Shown: piece after piece, positions 54,753 through 64,000 of the stretch | Layout: the number at the start of each line of letters is the position of its first letter | Position numbering within the stretch: position 1 is the first letter of the stretch | DNA from: Marinobacter sediminum | GTDB lineage: Bacteria; Pseudomonadota; Gammaproteobacteria; Pseudomonadales; Oleiphilaceae | Assembly (NCBI RefSeq): GCF_023657445.1 | Contig: NZ_JAGTWY010000001.1 | Coordinates: 2,976,001-3,040,000, forward strand | Direction of reading: 5' to 3' | Length of the DNA: 64,000 nt | Made by a program: the position numbers and the translations under genes | The notes under the pieces: model-generated | Told to the model about the DNA's origin: nothing | Seen by the model: only the letters and a program-made list of their open reading frames with translations | Databases searched by the model: none

Positions 54753-56828
54753 ATGAAAAACAGAGCCGGAAGACTCAGTATGGGACAGGGGGGCAACAAA
54801 TTCGTTGCCGGTCTGATCGCCGCACTGATTGCACTCACCGTCCTGCTCGTTGTGGTCCTGTTTATCATTAACAGGGACAGCCAGAACGACCAGGAATACA
54901 TCGCCAACACCGCTGAGCTGAGGGTTCTCTCGCAGGCCATTGCGAAGAACGCCACCGAGGCCGCCGGCGGTACCGCCGAGGCCTTCAACCAGCTCAAGCG
55001 TTCACGGGATGAGTTCCAGCAGCTCTGGAGCAATGTAACTGAGGGCAACCCGGAAACCGGCCTCCCGCCCAGTGAACTGGCGCAACAAAGCGGGGTTCAG
55101 GAAAACTGGAACACCGTGCGTGAGAACGCTGACAGCATCCTCACGACTCAGGGCGCGGTAATGGGCCTGAACGAAGTTGCCCGGACGCTGAACGAAACCA
55201 TTCCTCAGCTGCAGGTGGAGTACGATGACATCGTACAGATTCTGCTCGACAATGGTGCTCCGGCCGAGCAGATCGCGCTGGCGCAGCGCCAGTCACTGCT
55301 TGCGGAACGAATAGTACGTTCAGTTAATAACGTACTCTCTGGTGACGAAGATGCCGTTATAGCAGCAGACCGGTTTGGCCGCGACGCCAGCCTGTTTGGC
55401 CGGGTCCTCGAGGGCCAGTTGAATGGCAACGCTGCCATGGGTATCTCCAAGGTTAACGATGAAGATGCCATCTACGGCCTTGAAGCCGTTGACGAGCTTT
55501 TCGAATTTGTTTCCCAGAACGTAGACGCCATCCTTGAAGCCTCTCCCGACCTCTTCAAGGTACGCACTGCCGCGAGCGACATCTTCCAGAACTCTGAGAT
55601 CCTGCTTTCCGAACTGTCTGGACTTGCAGACAGATTCCGGAATCAGTCCAGTTCCGGCCTGATAAGCCCGACCCTGGCCTTCATTATTCTGGCCGCCATG
55701 GTTGGTATTGTTGTGGTTATCGGTTTTGCCCTGTACCGCGAAGCCCAGGCCCGACTGGCCACTACGCAAGAGCAGAACGAACAGAACCAGAACGCGATCC
55801 TGCGACTGCTGGACGAACTCGCCGACCTGGCGGATGGTGACCTGACCACCGAGGCGACGGTAACCGAGGACTTTACCGGTGCCATCGCGGACTCCATCAA
55901 CTACGCGATTGACCAGATGCGCGGTCTGGTACAGGCGATTCGTGGCACCGCGGTACGGGTCGCATCCGCCGCCCAGGAAACCCAGGCTACGGCGATGCAC
56001 TTGGCCGACGCTTCCGAGCACCAGGCCCAGGAAATTGCCGGTGCATCCGCGGCGGTTAACGAGATGGCAGTGTCCATCGACCAGGTATCCTCGAACGCTT
56101 CCGAATCCTCGGCGGTTGCGGAGCGGTCGGTTGCGATCGCCAAGAAAGGCGCGGAAGTGGTACAGAACACCATCCGCGGCATGGATAACATCCGTGAGCA
56201 GATCCAGGAAACATCCAAGCGGATCAAGCGTCTGGGTGAATCTTCCCAGGAAATCGGTGACATCGTATCCCTGATCAACGACATCGCCGACCAGACCAAC
56301 ATCCTGTCCCTGAACGCTGCGATCCAGGCCTCCATGGCCGGTGACGCAGGCCGGGGCTTTGCGGTGGTTGCAGATGAAGTTCAGCGTCTGGCGGAACGTT
56401 CCTCTGCGGCAACCAAGCAGATTGAAGCACTGGTTAAGACGATCCAGTCCGATACCAACGAAGCGGTTATCTCCATGGAGCACACCACCGCCGAGGTGGT
56501 CCGTGGTGCCCGACTGGCACAGGATGCGGGTATCGCGCTCGAGGAAATCGAGAACGTATCCATGAGTCTGGCGGAACTGATCCAGAACATCTCCAACGCG
56601 GCACGACAGCAGTCGTCTTCTGCGGCGCACATTTCCAACACCATGAACGTTATCCAGGAAATCACGTCCCAGACCTCGTCCGGTACCAACGCGACCGCGA
56701 AGTCTATCGGTAATCTGGCAGAAATGGCGACAGAGCTGCGGTCTTCCGTTGCTGGCTTCACCCTGCCGGAAGAAGACGCAGCTGATCAGGAAGAAGAGGA
56801 AGACAGCGACGTTCCGGTGGTGGGCTGA
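54753..56828 (+). CDS. pilJ: Pil-Chp chemoreceptor PilJ
   Basis: A 691-residue membrane MCP. Membrane helices lie at about 19-43 and 305-330, with a periplasmic domain between them of the PilJ type (two repeated helical modules). The cytoplasmic signalling part has the altered tip INDIADQTNILSLNAAIQASMAGDAGRG, where Ser/Gln replace the [15 protein letters not shown] residues of ordinary receptors; this is characteristic of PilJ. It senses surface contact through pilin in P. aeruginosa. No ribosome site stands out beyond a GAGGCCGGGAG stretch upstream. Confidence 0.95.
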   Translation: MKNRAGRLSMGQGGNKFVAGLIAALIALTVLLVVVLFIINRDSQNDQEYIANTAELRVLSQAIAKNATEAAGGTAEAFNQLKRSRDEFQQLWSNVTEGNPETGLPPSELAQQSGVQENWNTVRENADSILTTQGAVMGLNEVARTLNETIPQLQVEYDDIVQILLDNGAPAEQIALAQRQSLLAERIVRSVNNVLSGDEDAVIAADRFGRDASLFGRVLEGQLNGNAAMGISKVNDEDAIYGLEAVDELFEFVSQNVDAILEASPDLFKVRTAASDIFQNSEILLSELSGLADRFRNQSSSGLISPTLAFIILAAMVGIVVVIGFALYREAQARLATTQEQNEQNQNAILRLLDELADLADGDLTTEATVTEDFTGAIADSINYAIDQMRGLVQAIRGTAVRVASAAQETQATAMHLADASEHQAQEIAGASAAVNEMAVSIDQVSSNASESSAVAERSVAIAKKGAEVVQNTIRGMDNIREQIQETSKRIKRLGESSQEIGDIVSLINDIADQTNILSLNAAIQASMAGDAGRGFAVVADEVQRLAERSSAATKQIEALVKTIQSDTNEAVISMEHTTAEVVRGARLAQDAGIALEEIENVSMSLAELIQNISNAARQQSSSAAHISNTMNVIQEITSQTSSGTNATAKSIGNLAEMATELRSSVAGFTLPEEDAADQEEEEDSDVPVVG

Positions 56829-56855
56829 TTTTCGGCTCTGGGGTGTTGACGGTTT

Positions 56856-57755
56856 ATGGCGCAAATGCATAACAACCTGTCACCCGCCGAAGGCATCTGG
56901 TCACTGCGCCGACTCCCGGATATGGACGAGGCGCAGTTCAGCCAGTGGCAGACGCTGCTGGAGCACCGAACAGGCATGACTCTGTCAGCGGAGCGCCGCT
57001 CATTTCTGGAGACCAATCTCGGAATCCGGATGCGGGAAATCGGCTGCAACAGTTATCAGGCCTATTACGAGAAAATCGTATCCGGGCCCGATGCCATCAG
57101 GGAGTGGTCAACACTGGTTGACCGGCTGACCGTCCAGGAAACCCGGTTTTTCCGGGACCCGGACGCCTTCCGGCTGGTGAAGGATTTTGTTCTGACAAGA
57201 CCCAGGGAGCAGCTCACCAGGCAGCCGCTGGAAGCCTGGAGCGTCGGGTGTTCTTCGGGCGAAGAGCCCTACACCCTGGCGATGGTGTTGAATGAGTGCA
57301 TGGCCCAGCTGGCCCTGAAGCCATTATTCGGCATCACTGGCTCCGACATCAGCAAGCCCGCGATCGAAAAGGCCCGTATTGGCCAGTTCAACCCCCGCAA
57401 ACTGCTGGGAATGGACGAAGACATGAAATCCCGGTATTTCCGCCCGGCCGAGCGAAATACCGTAGAAATTGTGAATAGCATCCGGGACAGGGTGTGCTTT
57501 ACCAGACTGAATGTGCTGGATCTTGATAAGGCACCCATGCACGGGATGAACATTATCTTCTGCCAGAATCTGCTGATTTATTTTCGCCGCTGGCGCCGGC
57601 GGGAAATTGTCAAACGACTTGCAGAGCGGCTGGCGCCCGGGGGGTTGCTGGTGCTGGGCCAGGGTGAGCTGACCGATTGGCAGCCTCCCGGCCTGCAGAG
57701 GGTACCCTCGGAACATGTACTGGCGTGGATCAAACGCCAGACTGACGAAGAATAA
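56856..57755 (+). CDS. pilK: Chemoreceptor methyltransferase PilK (CheR-like)
   Basis: A 299-residue SAM-dependent methyltransferase. An N-terminal helical domain (about 25-95, with RTGMTLSAERRSFLETNLGIRMREIG) and a catalytic domain with LEAWSVGCSSGEEPYTLAMVLNE, GITGSDISKPAIEKAR and GMNIIFCQNLLIYFRRWRRREIV. It should methylate glutamates of PilJ. A matching methylesterase (chpB) would be expected after chpA, outside the window. Confidence 0.93.
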   Translation: MAQMHNNLSPAEGIWSLRRLPDMDEAQFSQWQTLLEHRTGMTLSAERRSFLETNLGIRMREIGCNSYQAYYEKIVSGPDAIREWSTLVDRLTVQETRFFRDPDAFRLVKDFVLTRPREQLTRQPLEAWSVGCSSGEEPYTLAMVLNECMAQLALKPLFGITGSDISKPAIEKARIGQFNPRKLLGMDEDMKSRYFRPAERNTVEIVNSIRDRVCFTRLNVLDLDKAPMHGMNIIFCQNLLIYFRRWRRREIVKRLAERLAPGGLLVLGQGELTDWQPPGLQRVPSEHVLAWIKRQTDEE

Positions 57756-57766
57756 CCGGAGAGGTT

Positions 57767-60700
57767 ATGGGCAATCACCATGACAGCATCGCCCTCGACT
57801 GGGTTCGGGGCGAGATACAGGACACGCTGACCCAGGGTCAGCATGCACTGGAAGCGTATGTCGAAAATCGTGACGACACTGCGCGCCTGCGCTTCTGCCT
57901 GAATTATCTCCATCAGGTGCATGGCACCCTGCAGATGGTTGAACTCTACGGTGCAGCGCTGCTCACCGAAGAGATGGAGAAGCTAACCCAGGCTTTACTT
58001 AACGACACCGTTGCCAGTGTTGATGAAGCGGTCGAAGTACTCATGCAGGCTATTCTGCAGCTGCCCCAATACCTGGAACACCTGGCCAGCAGCCAGGACG
58101 ACTTCCCCATGGTACTTCTGCCCCTGCTAAACGATCTACGTGCGGCGCGTGGCGAGTCTCTGCTCTCCGATACCTCCCTGTTCAAACCAGACCTGAGCCC
58201 GTCGCGCATTACCGTCAGCGGCAAGATTTCGCAGCGTCTTCAGGACCCCAAAGTCCTCGGCCATATCCGCAAACTGCGCCAGATGTACCAATTTGCCCTT
58301 GCAGGCGTGGTGCGCGAGGCAGACCTGGACGCTCATTTCGATTACATGCAGAAGGTGATTCAGCGGCTGATGCGGCTGTGCGATAAAACACCGCAGGGTG
58401 AACTCTGGAAATCGGCCAGCGCTTTCGTTGAAACCCTGCAGGCTCACGTCAATCCGGTAAATGCCGCAGTGAAGTCGCTGCTGCGCGAACTGGATAACGA
58501 AATCCGTCGCCTTACCGAAGAGCACGCGGACATTCTGCAGCAACCGGCACCCGAAGCCCTGCTGAAACACCTGCTCTATTACGTCGCCCGCGCAAGGGAC
58601 CTGGCCTCGCCTCAGGTCAAGATTCTCCGGGACCAATACCAGCTGGATCAGGCCCTGCCATCCGAAGATGCAGTAGACGCCGCACGCTCACGGGTTTCCG
58701 GACCGGGACGTGAAGCGATTCATTCCGTGGTGAGCGCGCTAAATGAAGAACTGGCGAAGCTGAAAGACCAACTGGACCTTTTTGTCCGCTCTGAACTGCG
58801 CCAGAACGACGAACTGGAAGAGCTGCTTCCCGGCATGCAGCAGGTTGCCAACACGCTGGCCGTATTGGGCCTGGGCATCCCACGCAAGGTGGTCACCGAA
58901 CAGATTGAGCTGGTGACGAAGCTAAGCAATCAGAGCGAGCTGGTTGATGACGGCACCCTGATGGATATTGCCGGCGCCCTGCTTTACGTTGAAGCCAGCC
59001 TGGCCGGTCTCGACAGCGAGAGGCAGTCAGAAAACAGCGGTGAGGGAGAGGATGATCAGCCGATCAATCTCGGCTCTCGCGAACTGGGCGAGGCCAGCGG
59101 CGCGTTGCTGAGAGAGTCCAGAAACACCCTGGAGCAGGTCAAGTCCGCCATTGTGAACTTTATTGCCTCACAGTGGGATACCCGTGAAATCGAGCATGTA
59201 CCCGGCTTGCTTCACAGTATCCGTGGCGGCCTGAGCCTGATTCCGCTGGACCGTGTGGCCGAAATGCTGGCATCCGCCGAGCGCTACGTTACCGATGTAC
59301 TTCTGGGTGGCAAACAGGTGCCGGACTGGCAACAGCTCGACACGCTGGCCGATGCGGTAACCAGTATCGAGTATTACCTGGAGCGAATCGCCGAAGGTAT
59401 TGGCGAGAATGACAACGTCCTCCGGGTAGCAGAGGACAGCCTGGCTTCCCTTGGTTTCCCGGTTGGGGCCGAACCAACCTGGACAGAAACCACGGCGGAA
59501 GAAGATATTCCGGTCGTCGAAAGCCGAGCTGTCGAAGAGTCTTCCGCCCCCGAAACACAGGACACAGACAAAGGCTCCGACGAAGAGCTTCTGGACGACG
59601 AGATTCTTGGCATCTTTGTGGAAGAGGCCGAGGAAGTTCTTGAGACCATTCACGAATTCTATCCACGCCTACGCCAGAGTCATGAGGATCGGGAGGCGCT
59701 GACCGAAGTCCGCCGTGCGTTCCATACCCTCAAAGGCAGTGGTCGTCTTGTCGGCGCAACCAGCCTGGGCGAACTGGCGTGGTCTGTGGAAAATCTCCTG
59801 AACCGGGTGATCGACCAGACCATCAAGGCCAACGACGACCTGTTCTCGCTGGTGGATGAGGTTAATGCCCGTGTTCCCTCACTGATCCGTGAGTTCCGGG
59901 AAGGCGAGGCCAACGGCGATGTTGACGACCTGATTCAACGTGCCGAGGCCATGGCAACTACCCGTCGCACCGACGGCGAGGGAGCGGCTGCCGAGAATGA
60001 GACCGCTGGGGAGCCGGAAGCCGAAGACACTCCGTTAGCAGAACCCGAGCTGGCTGGTGACTCAGAGGGTGACACGTCGCCCACTGTCGCCGGGTCAGAG
60101 GACGACGATGACCTTATCGACGATGAGATTCTAGAGATCTTTATCGAGGAAGCCGGTGAGGTACTTGAGACCATTCGCGACTACCTGCCGATGCTGCTTC
60201 GTCAGCACGACGACCGAAGCGCTCTGTCCGAAGTACGCCGTGCATTCCATACCCTCAAGGGCAGTGGTCGAATGGTCGGTGCTCTCGTAGTCGGTGAACT
60301 TGCCTGGTCTGTGGAGAACATGCTGAACCGGGTCATAGACGGCAGCATCTTCATGAATGATGACATTGCCGGTTTGCTGGATAACGTCACGGATGCATTG
60401 CCCGCACTGGTCCAGGACTTTGAAAACCGCCGGAGCCCGAGCATCGACACGGGTAACCTCGAAGCCCGGGCCACTGCCCTGGCGAATGGAGAAATCCCTG
60501 ACGCCAGCACGATGCCCGACGCGGAAACGGACTCAACCACCGGGACAGAAACGCATCCTGAAGCGTCCGACGCTGGGGAGGCTGATGAGGCCGGAGTGGA
60601 CCCGGTTCTGCTCGATATCTTCGAGAGTGAAACGGAAACGCACCTGCAAACGCTGAAGGACTACCTGGCTGCAGCCGGCGACAAGACAACCGTCTCCTAC

Positions 60701-63700
60701 ACCGATGATCTTTCCCGTGCCCTGCATACGCTCAAAGGCAGTGCCCATACCGCGGGTATCGCACCAATTGCAGCGGTGATTACTCCACTGGAAAGGTTCA
60801 TCAAGGAGTCCCGCGCACAGAACAAGCGGGCTGACCAGGAAGTCCTGTCCCTGATTGAATCCGCCTGCGAGTTTCTCTCGCAAGGGCTGGCCCAGATCCG
60901 CCAAAACCCGCAGGCCTCCCTGCCGGGTACCGACGCCTTCCTCGAAAAACTGGACCGGGTCACGACGGAAACACTGCGAAGCCACAATGAAGTCGTCGAC
61001 GACACCACGAAAAACCAGGCATCACCTCAACTGGTTCAGCTGTTCCTGAACGAAGGTCTGGATATCGTCCTTGATGCCGATCGCATACTCGATCACTGGG
61101 CTTCCCATCCGGAAGAGACAGAGTCTCTCAACCAGTTGCGTGACGAACTGGGCCAGTTAACCGAAGGCGCCACAGACGCTGGCCTGCCCGATGTCGCAGG
61201 GTTGTCTGCCGCGCTGACAGATACGTATAACGCAAGTTCCGCTCGCACCGAGGCCCCGGACGAGAATTTCTTCCAGACCGTACGTGCAGCCCACGAACAG
61301 CTGATCAACATGATGGATCAGGTCGCGGCGGGCCTGGCCACCGAGTCCAGCGACGAACTCCTTGCAAGTCTGGATGCCCTCATTCCAACGACCGATCAGA
61401 GCGCGGAAGAAACCTCCGAACCTGATGAATTCGAGCAGGAATTCACCGGTGATCTGGAAGCGATCGACCTCAGTTTCGATATGGAAGACATCGAAGCGCC
61501 GGAGGTGTCTCAAGAACCCCCCGCTGAGCAACCGCCGCTGCCGGAAACCATGGAATCCGATGATGAAATGGGTCAGGAACTGGCGGAAATCTTCCTTGAG
61601 GAAGCCCGCGACCTGATAGACAGCACTGCCGATGCGTTGCATAGCTGGAGTGAGAGTACCCATAACCTGGATATCCTCCGGTTGCTGCAGCGCGACCTCC
61701 ATACCCTGAAGGGCGGTGCCCGGCTGGCCGACATTCCAGCTGTCGGCGATCTCTCTCACGAACTCGAAACCCTGTTCGAGGGATTGACCGAACAGCGATT
61801 GTCTATCAACGACGAACTCTCCGACTTGCTGTTCCGTGCCCATGATCGCCTCGCGGGCATGGTGGAAGCCCTGGAAGCACAGGAAACCCCGCGTCCGGCG
61901 CCAGACCTGATCGGGGAGATCCGGGCCTACATGGACACCGCCAACGGTTCCCGCCCGGTCACTGACGTAAGCCCTGCCGCAGAACCCGAGGCCGATGAGG
62001 ATGCGTTGTCCGGCCGGGAACCCGAGGAGCCGTCAGCGCCTGAAGAGGCCGTGGAGGAACCTGAGGAGCATGCCGCGACCGATCTGTCACACCTGGATCC
62101 GGAGCTGGTGGGCATTTTCCTGGAGGAAGCCTACGATCTGATCAATTCCACTGGCAGTGCACTTCATACCTGGAGCGAAGATCCTTCCAACCGGGCCGTC
62201 GCTGCTGAACTCCAGCGCGACGTGCACACCCTCAAGGGCGGTGCCCGCATGGCCGGCGTTGAGTCCATTGGGGATCTGACTCACGTCCTCGAAGACCTGT
62301 TCGAGAAAGTGGCGGAAGGTCAGCTGGAAGCCAGTGACGCCATGAACGACCTTCTGTTTGCCTGCCATGACCGGCTGGCACAAATGGTTGAACAGGCAGC
62401 GACACAGAAACCCTGCCCACCCGCGACCGAGCTGGTATCGCAGGTTCAGGCCATTCTTCGCGGAGACGCCCCGGCACCCCAGGCCCAACAAGACGAGGCT
62501 GAGCCGGATCTTCCGCAAACTGAAGACTACGAAGCTCAAGCGGTTGAGGGCTCGCAAGAACCGGAAGTCGACGAGACGCCCGGTGTTACAGCGGCCATGA
62601 CTGCAGCCAGTGACGACGACCTGACTGGCATCTTCCTCGACGAGGGCCTGGAAATCCAGGACGCCATTGGGGAATGTCTGGCTCAATGGCGTGATGAACC
62701 GGAAGAATTAACCGGTGTCACCCAGCTTCAGCAGGAACTGCATACTCTCAAGGGCGGCGCACGGCTGTCAGATGTAGACACCATCGCCGATCTCGCCGAG
62801 GCGTGGTCTGACGCTCTCGATCCACTGATTGCCGGCGCCAGTAACCAGGCGACCCTGCTGCAACTCAGTGACAGGGCGCTGAACTCTCTCAGGACTATGC
62901 TTACGAGCCTGGAAGAGAGCAAAAAACCAGTTGCCGACGATGCCCTGGTCGAGGCACTGAAGGCCGCCCATAGGACGGCTGCTGATGATGCTCAGGTGAA
63001 ACCGGCAGAAACCGAAGACGCCGGCACCGAAGATGTGGACCCGGAAGTTCTCGAAATCTTCCTGGAGGAAGCCGGCGAGATCATGGACCAGTTAGAGCAG
63101 ATGCTTGAGGACTGGCGCAAGGAGCCGGCTAACCATACCTTCAACCAGGAAGCTCAGCGTGCCCTGCATACACTGAAAGGTGGTGCACGCCTGTCACAAC
63201 TGACACAGCTCGGTGACAAGGCTCACGCGTTCGAAACCCGCCTGATTGATCTGGGCGGCAATGCGCCAGACGAGAGCCAGTGGCAAGCCATCACCGAAGA
63301 GCACGACGCCATCATTGCGATGGTCGCGGAGATCCGGAAACGCTTTGATTCCGGTGCAGTAACACCAGAGCCTGCCAAGGCTCCGGAGCCGGAGCCGGAG
63401 AAAAAGCAGGCACCTGCGCGGATTGAGACGTCAGAGGCGGATGCCAAGAAACCGCCAGAGCCGGCACCCAAGCCCGCCAAGGCACCGGCAAAACCCCGTA
63501 AAAAGGCTGCTGAGGCTCAGCGAGCGGCTCAGGAAACGATCCGGGTATCGGCACCGCTGCTTGACGAGATGGTCAACCTCGCTGGCGAAACCAGTATTAC
63601 CCGTGGCCGCCTGGAACAACAGACCAGCGACTTCAGTCACACCCTGGATGAAATGGCTGCGACCATCGAGCGTTTGCGTGAACAGCTCCGGCGGATGGAA

Positions 63701-64000
63701 ATCGAAACCGAAGCGCAGATCCTGTTCAGTGCCGAAAAAGAGCATGGCCCCGATTACGGCGAGGACTTTGATCCCCTGGAAATGGACCGGTATTCGTCCA
63801 TCCAGCAGTTGTCACGAGCACTGACCGAATCCTCCTCCGACCTTGCGGACCTGCGGGAAACCCTGTCTGACCGGGTGCGGGATACGGAGACCCTGCTGGT
63901 TCAGCAATCCCGGATCAACACGGAGCTCCAGGAAGGTCTGATGAAGACCCGGATGATTCCGTTTGCCTCCATGGTGCCCCGTCTGCGCCGAATCGTTCGC
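57767..64000 (+). CDS. chpA: Pil-Chp hybrid histidine kinase ChpA (5' part; continues past the right edge)
   Basis: The frame starts at ATG 57767 (GGAGAGG upstream) and stays open to the window end, giving 2,078 residues. It is the CheA-like kinase of the Pil-Chp system. Seven histidine phosphotransfer motifs of the form HTLKG are in frame at H653, H828, H987, H1312, H1487, H1659 and H1801. Two looser ones are H52 (QVHGTLQMV) and H483 (LHSIRGGL). Between them are acidic, Pro/Glu-rich linkers. From about 1920 the kinase dimerisation domain begins (PLLDEMVNLAGETSITRGRLE), then the start of the ATP domain (GLMKTRMIPFASMVPRLRRIVR). The ATP site, CheW-like and receiver domains lie beyond the edge. 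Confidence 0.95.
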   Translation, partial: MGNHHDSIALDWVRGEIQDTLTQGQHALEAYVENRDDTARLRFCLNYLHQVHGTLQMVELYGAALLTEEMEKLTQALLNDTVASVDEAVEVLMQAILQLPQYLEHLASSQDDFPMVLLPLLNDLRAARGESLLSDTSLFKPDLSPSRITVSGKISQRLQDPKVLGHIRKLRQMYQFALAGVVREADLDAHFDYMQKVIQRLMRLCDKTPQGELWKSASAFVETLQAHVNPVNAAVKSLLRELDNEIRRLTEEHADILQQPAPEALLKHLLYYVARARDLASPQVKILRDQYQLDQALPSEDAVDAARSRVSGPGREAIHSVVSALNEELAKLKDQLDLFVRSELRQNDELEELLPGMQQVANTLAVLGLGIPRKVVTEQIELVTKLSNQSELVDDGTLMDIAGALLYVEASLAGLDSERQSENSGEGEDDQPINLGSRELGEASGALLRESRNTLEQVKSAIVNFIASQWDTREIEHVPGLLHSIRGGLSLIPLDRVAEMLASAERYVTDVLLGGKQVPDWQQLDTLADAVTSIEYYLERIAEGIGENDNVLRVAEDSLASLGFPVGAEPTWTETTAEEDIPVVESRAVEESSAPETQDTDKGSDEELLDDEILGIFVEEAEEVLETIHEFYPRLRQSHEDREALTEVRRAFHTLKGSGRLVGATSLGELAWSVENLLNRVIDQTIKANDDLFSLVDEVNARVPSLIREFREGEANGDVDDLIQRAEAMATTRRTDGEGAAAENETAGEPEAEDTPLAEPELAGDSEGDTSPTVAGSEDDDDLIDDEILEIFIEEAGEVLETIRDYLPMLLRQHDDRSALSEVRRAFHTLKGSGRMVGALVVGELAWSVENMLNRVIDGSIFMNDDIAGLLDNVTDALPALVQDFENRRSPSIDTGNLEARATALANGEIPDASTMPDAETDSTTGTETHPEASDAGEADEAGVDPVLLDIFESETETHLQTLKDYLAAAGDKTTVSYTDDLSRALHTLKGSAHTAGIAPIAAVITPLERFIKESRAQNKRADQEVLSLIESACEFLSQGLAQIRQNPQASLPGTDAFLEKLDRVTTETLRSHNEVVDDTTKNQASPQLVQLFLNEGLDIVLDADRILDHWASHPEETESLNQLRDELGQLTEGATDAGLPDVAGLSAALTDTYNASSARTEAPDENFFQTVRAAHEQLINMMDQVAAGLATESSDELLASLDALIPTTDQSAEETSEPDEFEQEFTGDLEAIDLSFDMEDIEAPEVSQEPPAEQPPLPETMESDDEMGQELAEIFLEEARDLIDSTADALHSWSESTHNLDILRLLQRDLHTLKGGARLADIPAVGDLSHELETLFEGLTEQRLSINDELSDLLFRAHDRLAGMVEALEAQETPRPAPDLIGEIRAYMDTANGSRPVTDVSPAAEPEADEDALSGREPEEPSAPEEAVEEPEEHAATDLSHLDPELVGIFLEEAYDLINSTGSALHTWSEDPSNRAVAAELQRDVHTLKGGARMAGVESIGDLTHVLEDLFEKVAEGQLEASDAMNDLLFACHDRLAQMVEQAATQKPCPPATELVSQVQAILRGDAPAPQAQQDEAEPDLPQTEDYEAQAVEGSQEPEVDETPGVTAAMTAASDDDLTGIFLDEGLEIQDAIGECLAQWRDEPEELTGVTQLQQELHTLKGGARLSDVDTIADLAEAWSDALDPLIAGASNQATLLQLSDRALNSLRTMLTSLEESKKPVADDALVEALKAAHRTAADDAQVKPAETEDAGTEDVDPEVLEIFLEEAGEIMDQLEQMLEDWRKEPANHTFNQEAQRALHTLKGGARLSQLTQLGDKAHAFETRLIDLGGNAPDESQWQAITEEHDAIIAMVAEIRKRFDSGAVTPEPAKAPEPEPEKKQAPARIETSEADAKKPPEPAPKPAKAPAKPRKKAAEAQRAAQETIRVSAPLLDEMVNLAGETSITRGRLEQQTSDFSHTLDEMAATIERLREQLRRMEIETEAQILFSAEKEHGPDYGEDFDPLEMDRYSSIQQLSRALTESSSDLADLRETLSDRVRDTETLLVQQSRINTELQEGLMKTRMIPFASMVPRLRRIVR

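Noticed and set aside
55320-56870. A 516-codon open frame antisense to pilJ
   Set aside because: It lies wholly opposite a well-supported gene; its composition (Arg/Gly/Leu/His-rich) is what the codon bias of pilJ produces, and no family motif is visible.
1-64000. CRISPR array, tRNA/rRNA genes, IS elements, prophage
   Set aside because: No spaced identical repeats, cloverleaf-like sequences, transposase genes or phage structural genes were recognised by eye on either strand; a tRNA scan was not possible.

Overview
The window (moderate GC, roughly mid-50s percent by eye) reads as chromosome of a marine gammaproteobacterium close to Marinobacter. This is an inference from protein resemblance and gene order, not from a search. 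The right end has the same order as the Pseudomonas aeruginosa twitching-motility region (pyrC'-pyrB-pyrR-yqgF-yqgE-tonB-gshB // pilG-pilH-pilI-pilJ-pilK-chpA). The middle has the standard rpoH-ftsX-ftsE-ftsY // rsmD block. No tRNA, rRNA, IS element, prophage or CRISPR array was recognised.

Layout. 1-3526: part of a 'proteobacterial dedicated sortase' locus, with a VIT-domain surface protein cut by the left edge and a divergent two-component pair (PdsR/PdsS). 3542-7804: DUF3422 membrane protein, DUF815 AAA ATPase, thioredoxin 2, cysteine synthase and a YdcH-type small protein. 8102-12537: an Aer-like PAS chemoreceptor next to a 932-residue FIST-PAS-GGDEF-EAL protein, with PAS domains of the same kind. 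12982-14888: acyl-CoA-binding protein, a stand-alone integrase N-terminal domain, a small exported protein and GreB. 14928-24810: a nine-gene co-directional island (AstD, AstA, AstC, RidA-like, FAD amino-acid oxidoreductase, two permeases, binding protein, ATPase) with a divergent LysR regulator. It looks like uptake and catabolism of a basic or D-amino acid.

24811-34252: a candidate minus-strand small RNA, a two-component pair, a hydroxypyruvate isomerase/tartronate-semialdehyde reductase-like pair, then rpoH-ftsXEY and rsmD. 34320-42200: fatty acid desaturase, MutM, a small exported protein, a YrfG-like nucleotidase, the heat-shock proteins Hsp15 and Hsp33, PEP carboxykinase with a structured leader, a small membrane protein and a methyltransferase. 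42234-47030: a TRAP-type transporter set (fused permease, TatT-like lipoprotein, solute-binding protein) with an oppositely oriented HU gene between its parts. 47242-53010: pyrimidine genes (catalytically dead dihydroorotase-like PyrC', PyrB, PyrR), RuvX, YqgE, TonB and GshB. 53307-64000: the Pil-Chp chemosensory system that controls type IV pili, ending inside chpA.

Most of the window is core chromosome. The parts most worth a second look are the sortase locus, the FIST-PAS-GGDEF-EAL protein beside the Aer-like receptor, the orphan integrase-like domain, the LysR/transport/AST island that lacks AstB and AstE, two minus-strand terminators with no gene upstream, the terminator that abuts the yrfG start codon, the pckA leader hairpin, and the TRAP/TatT set.
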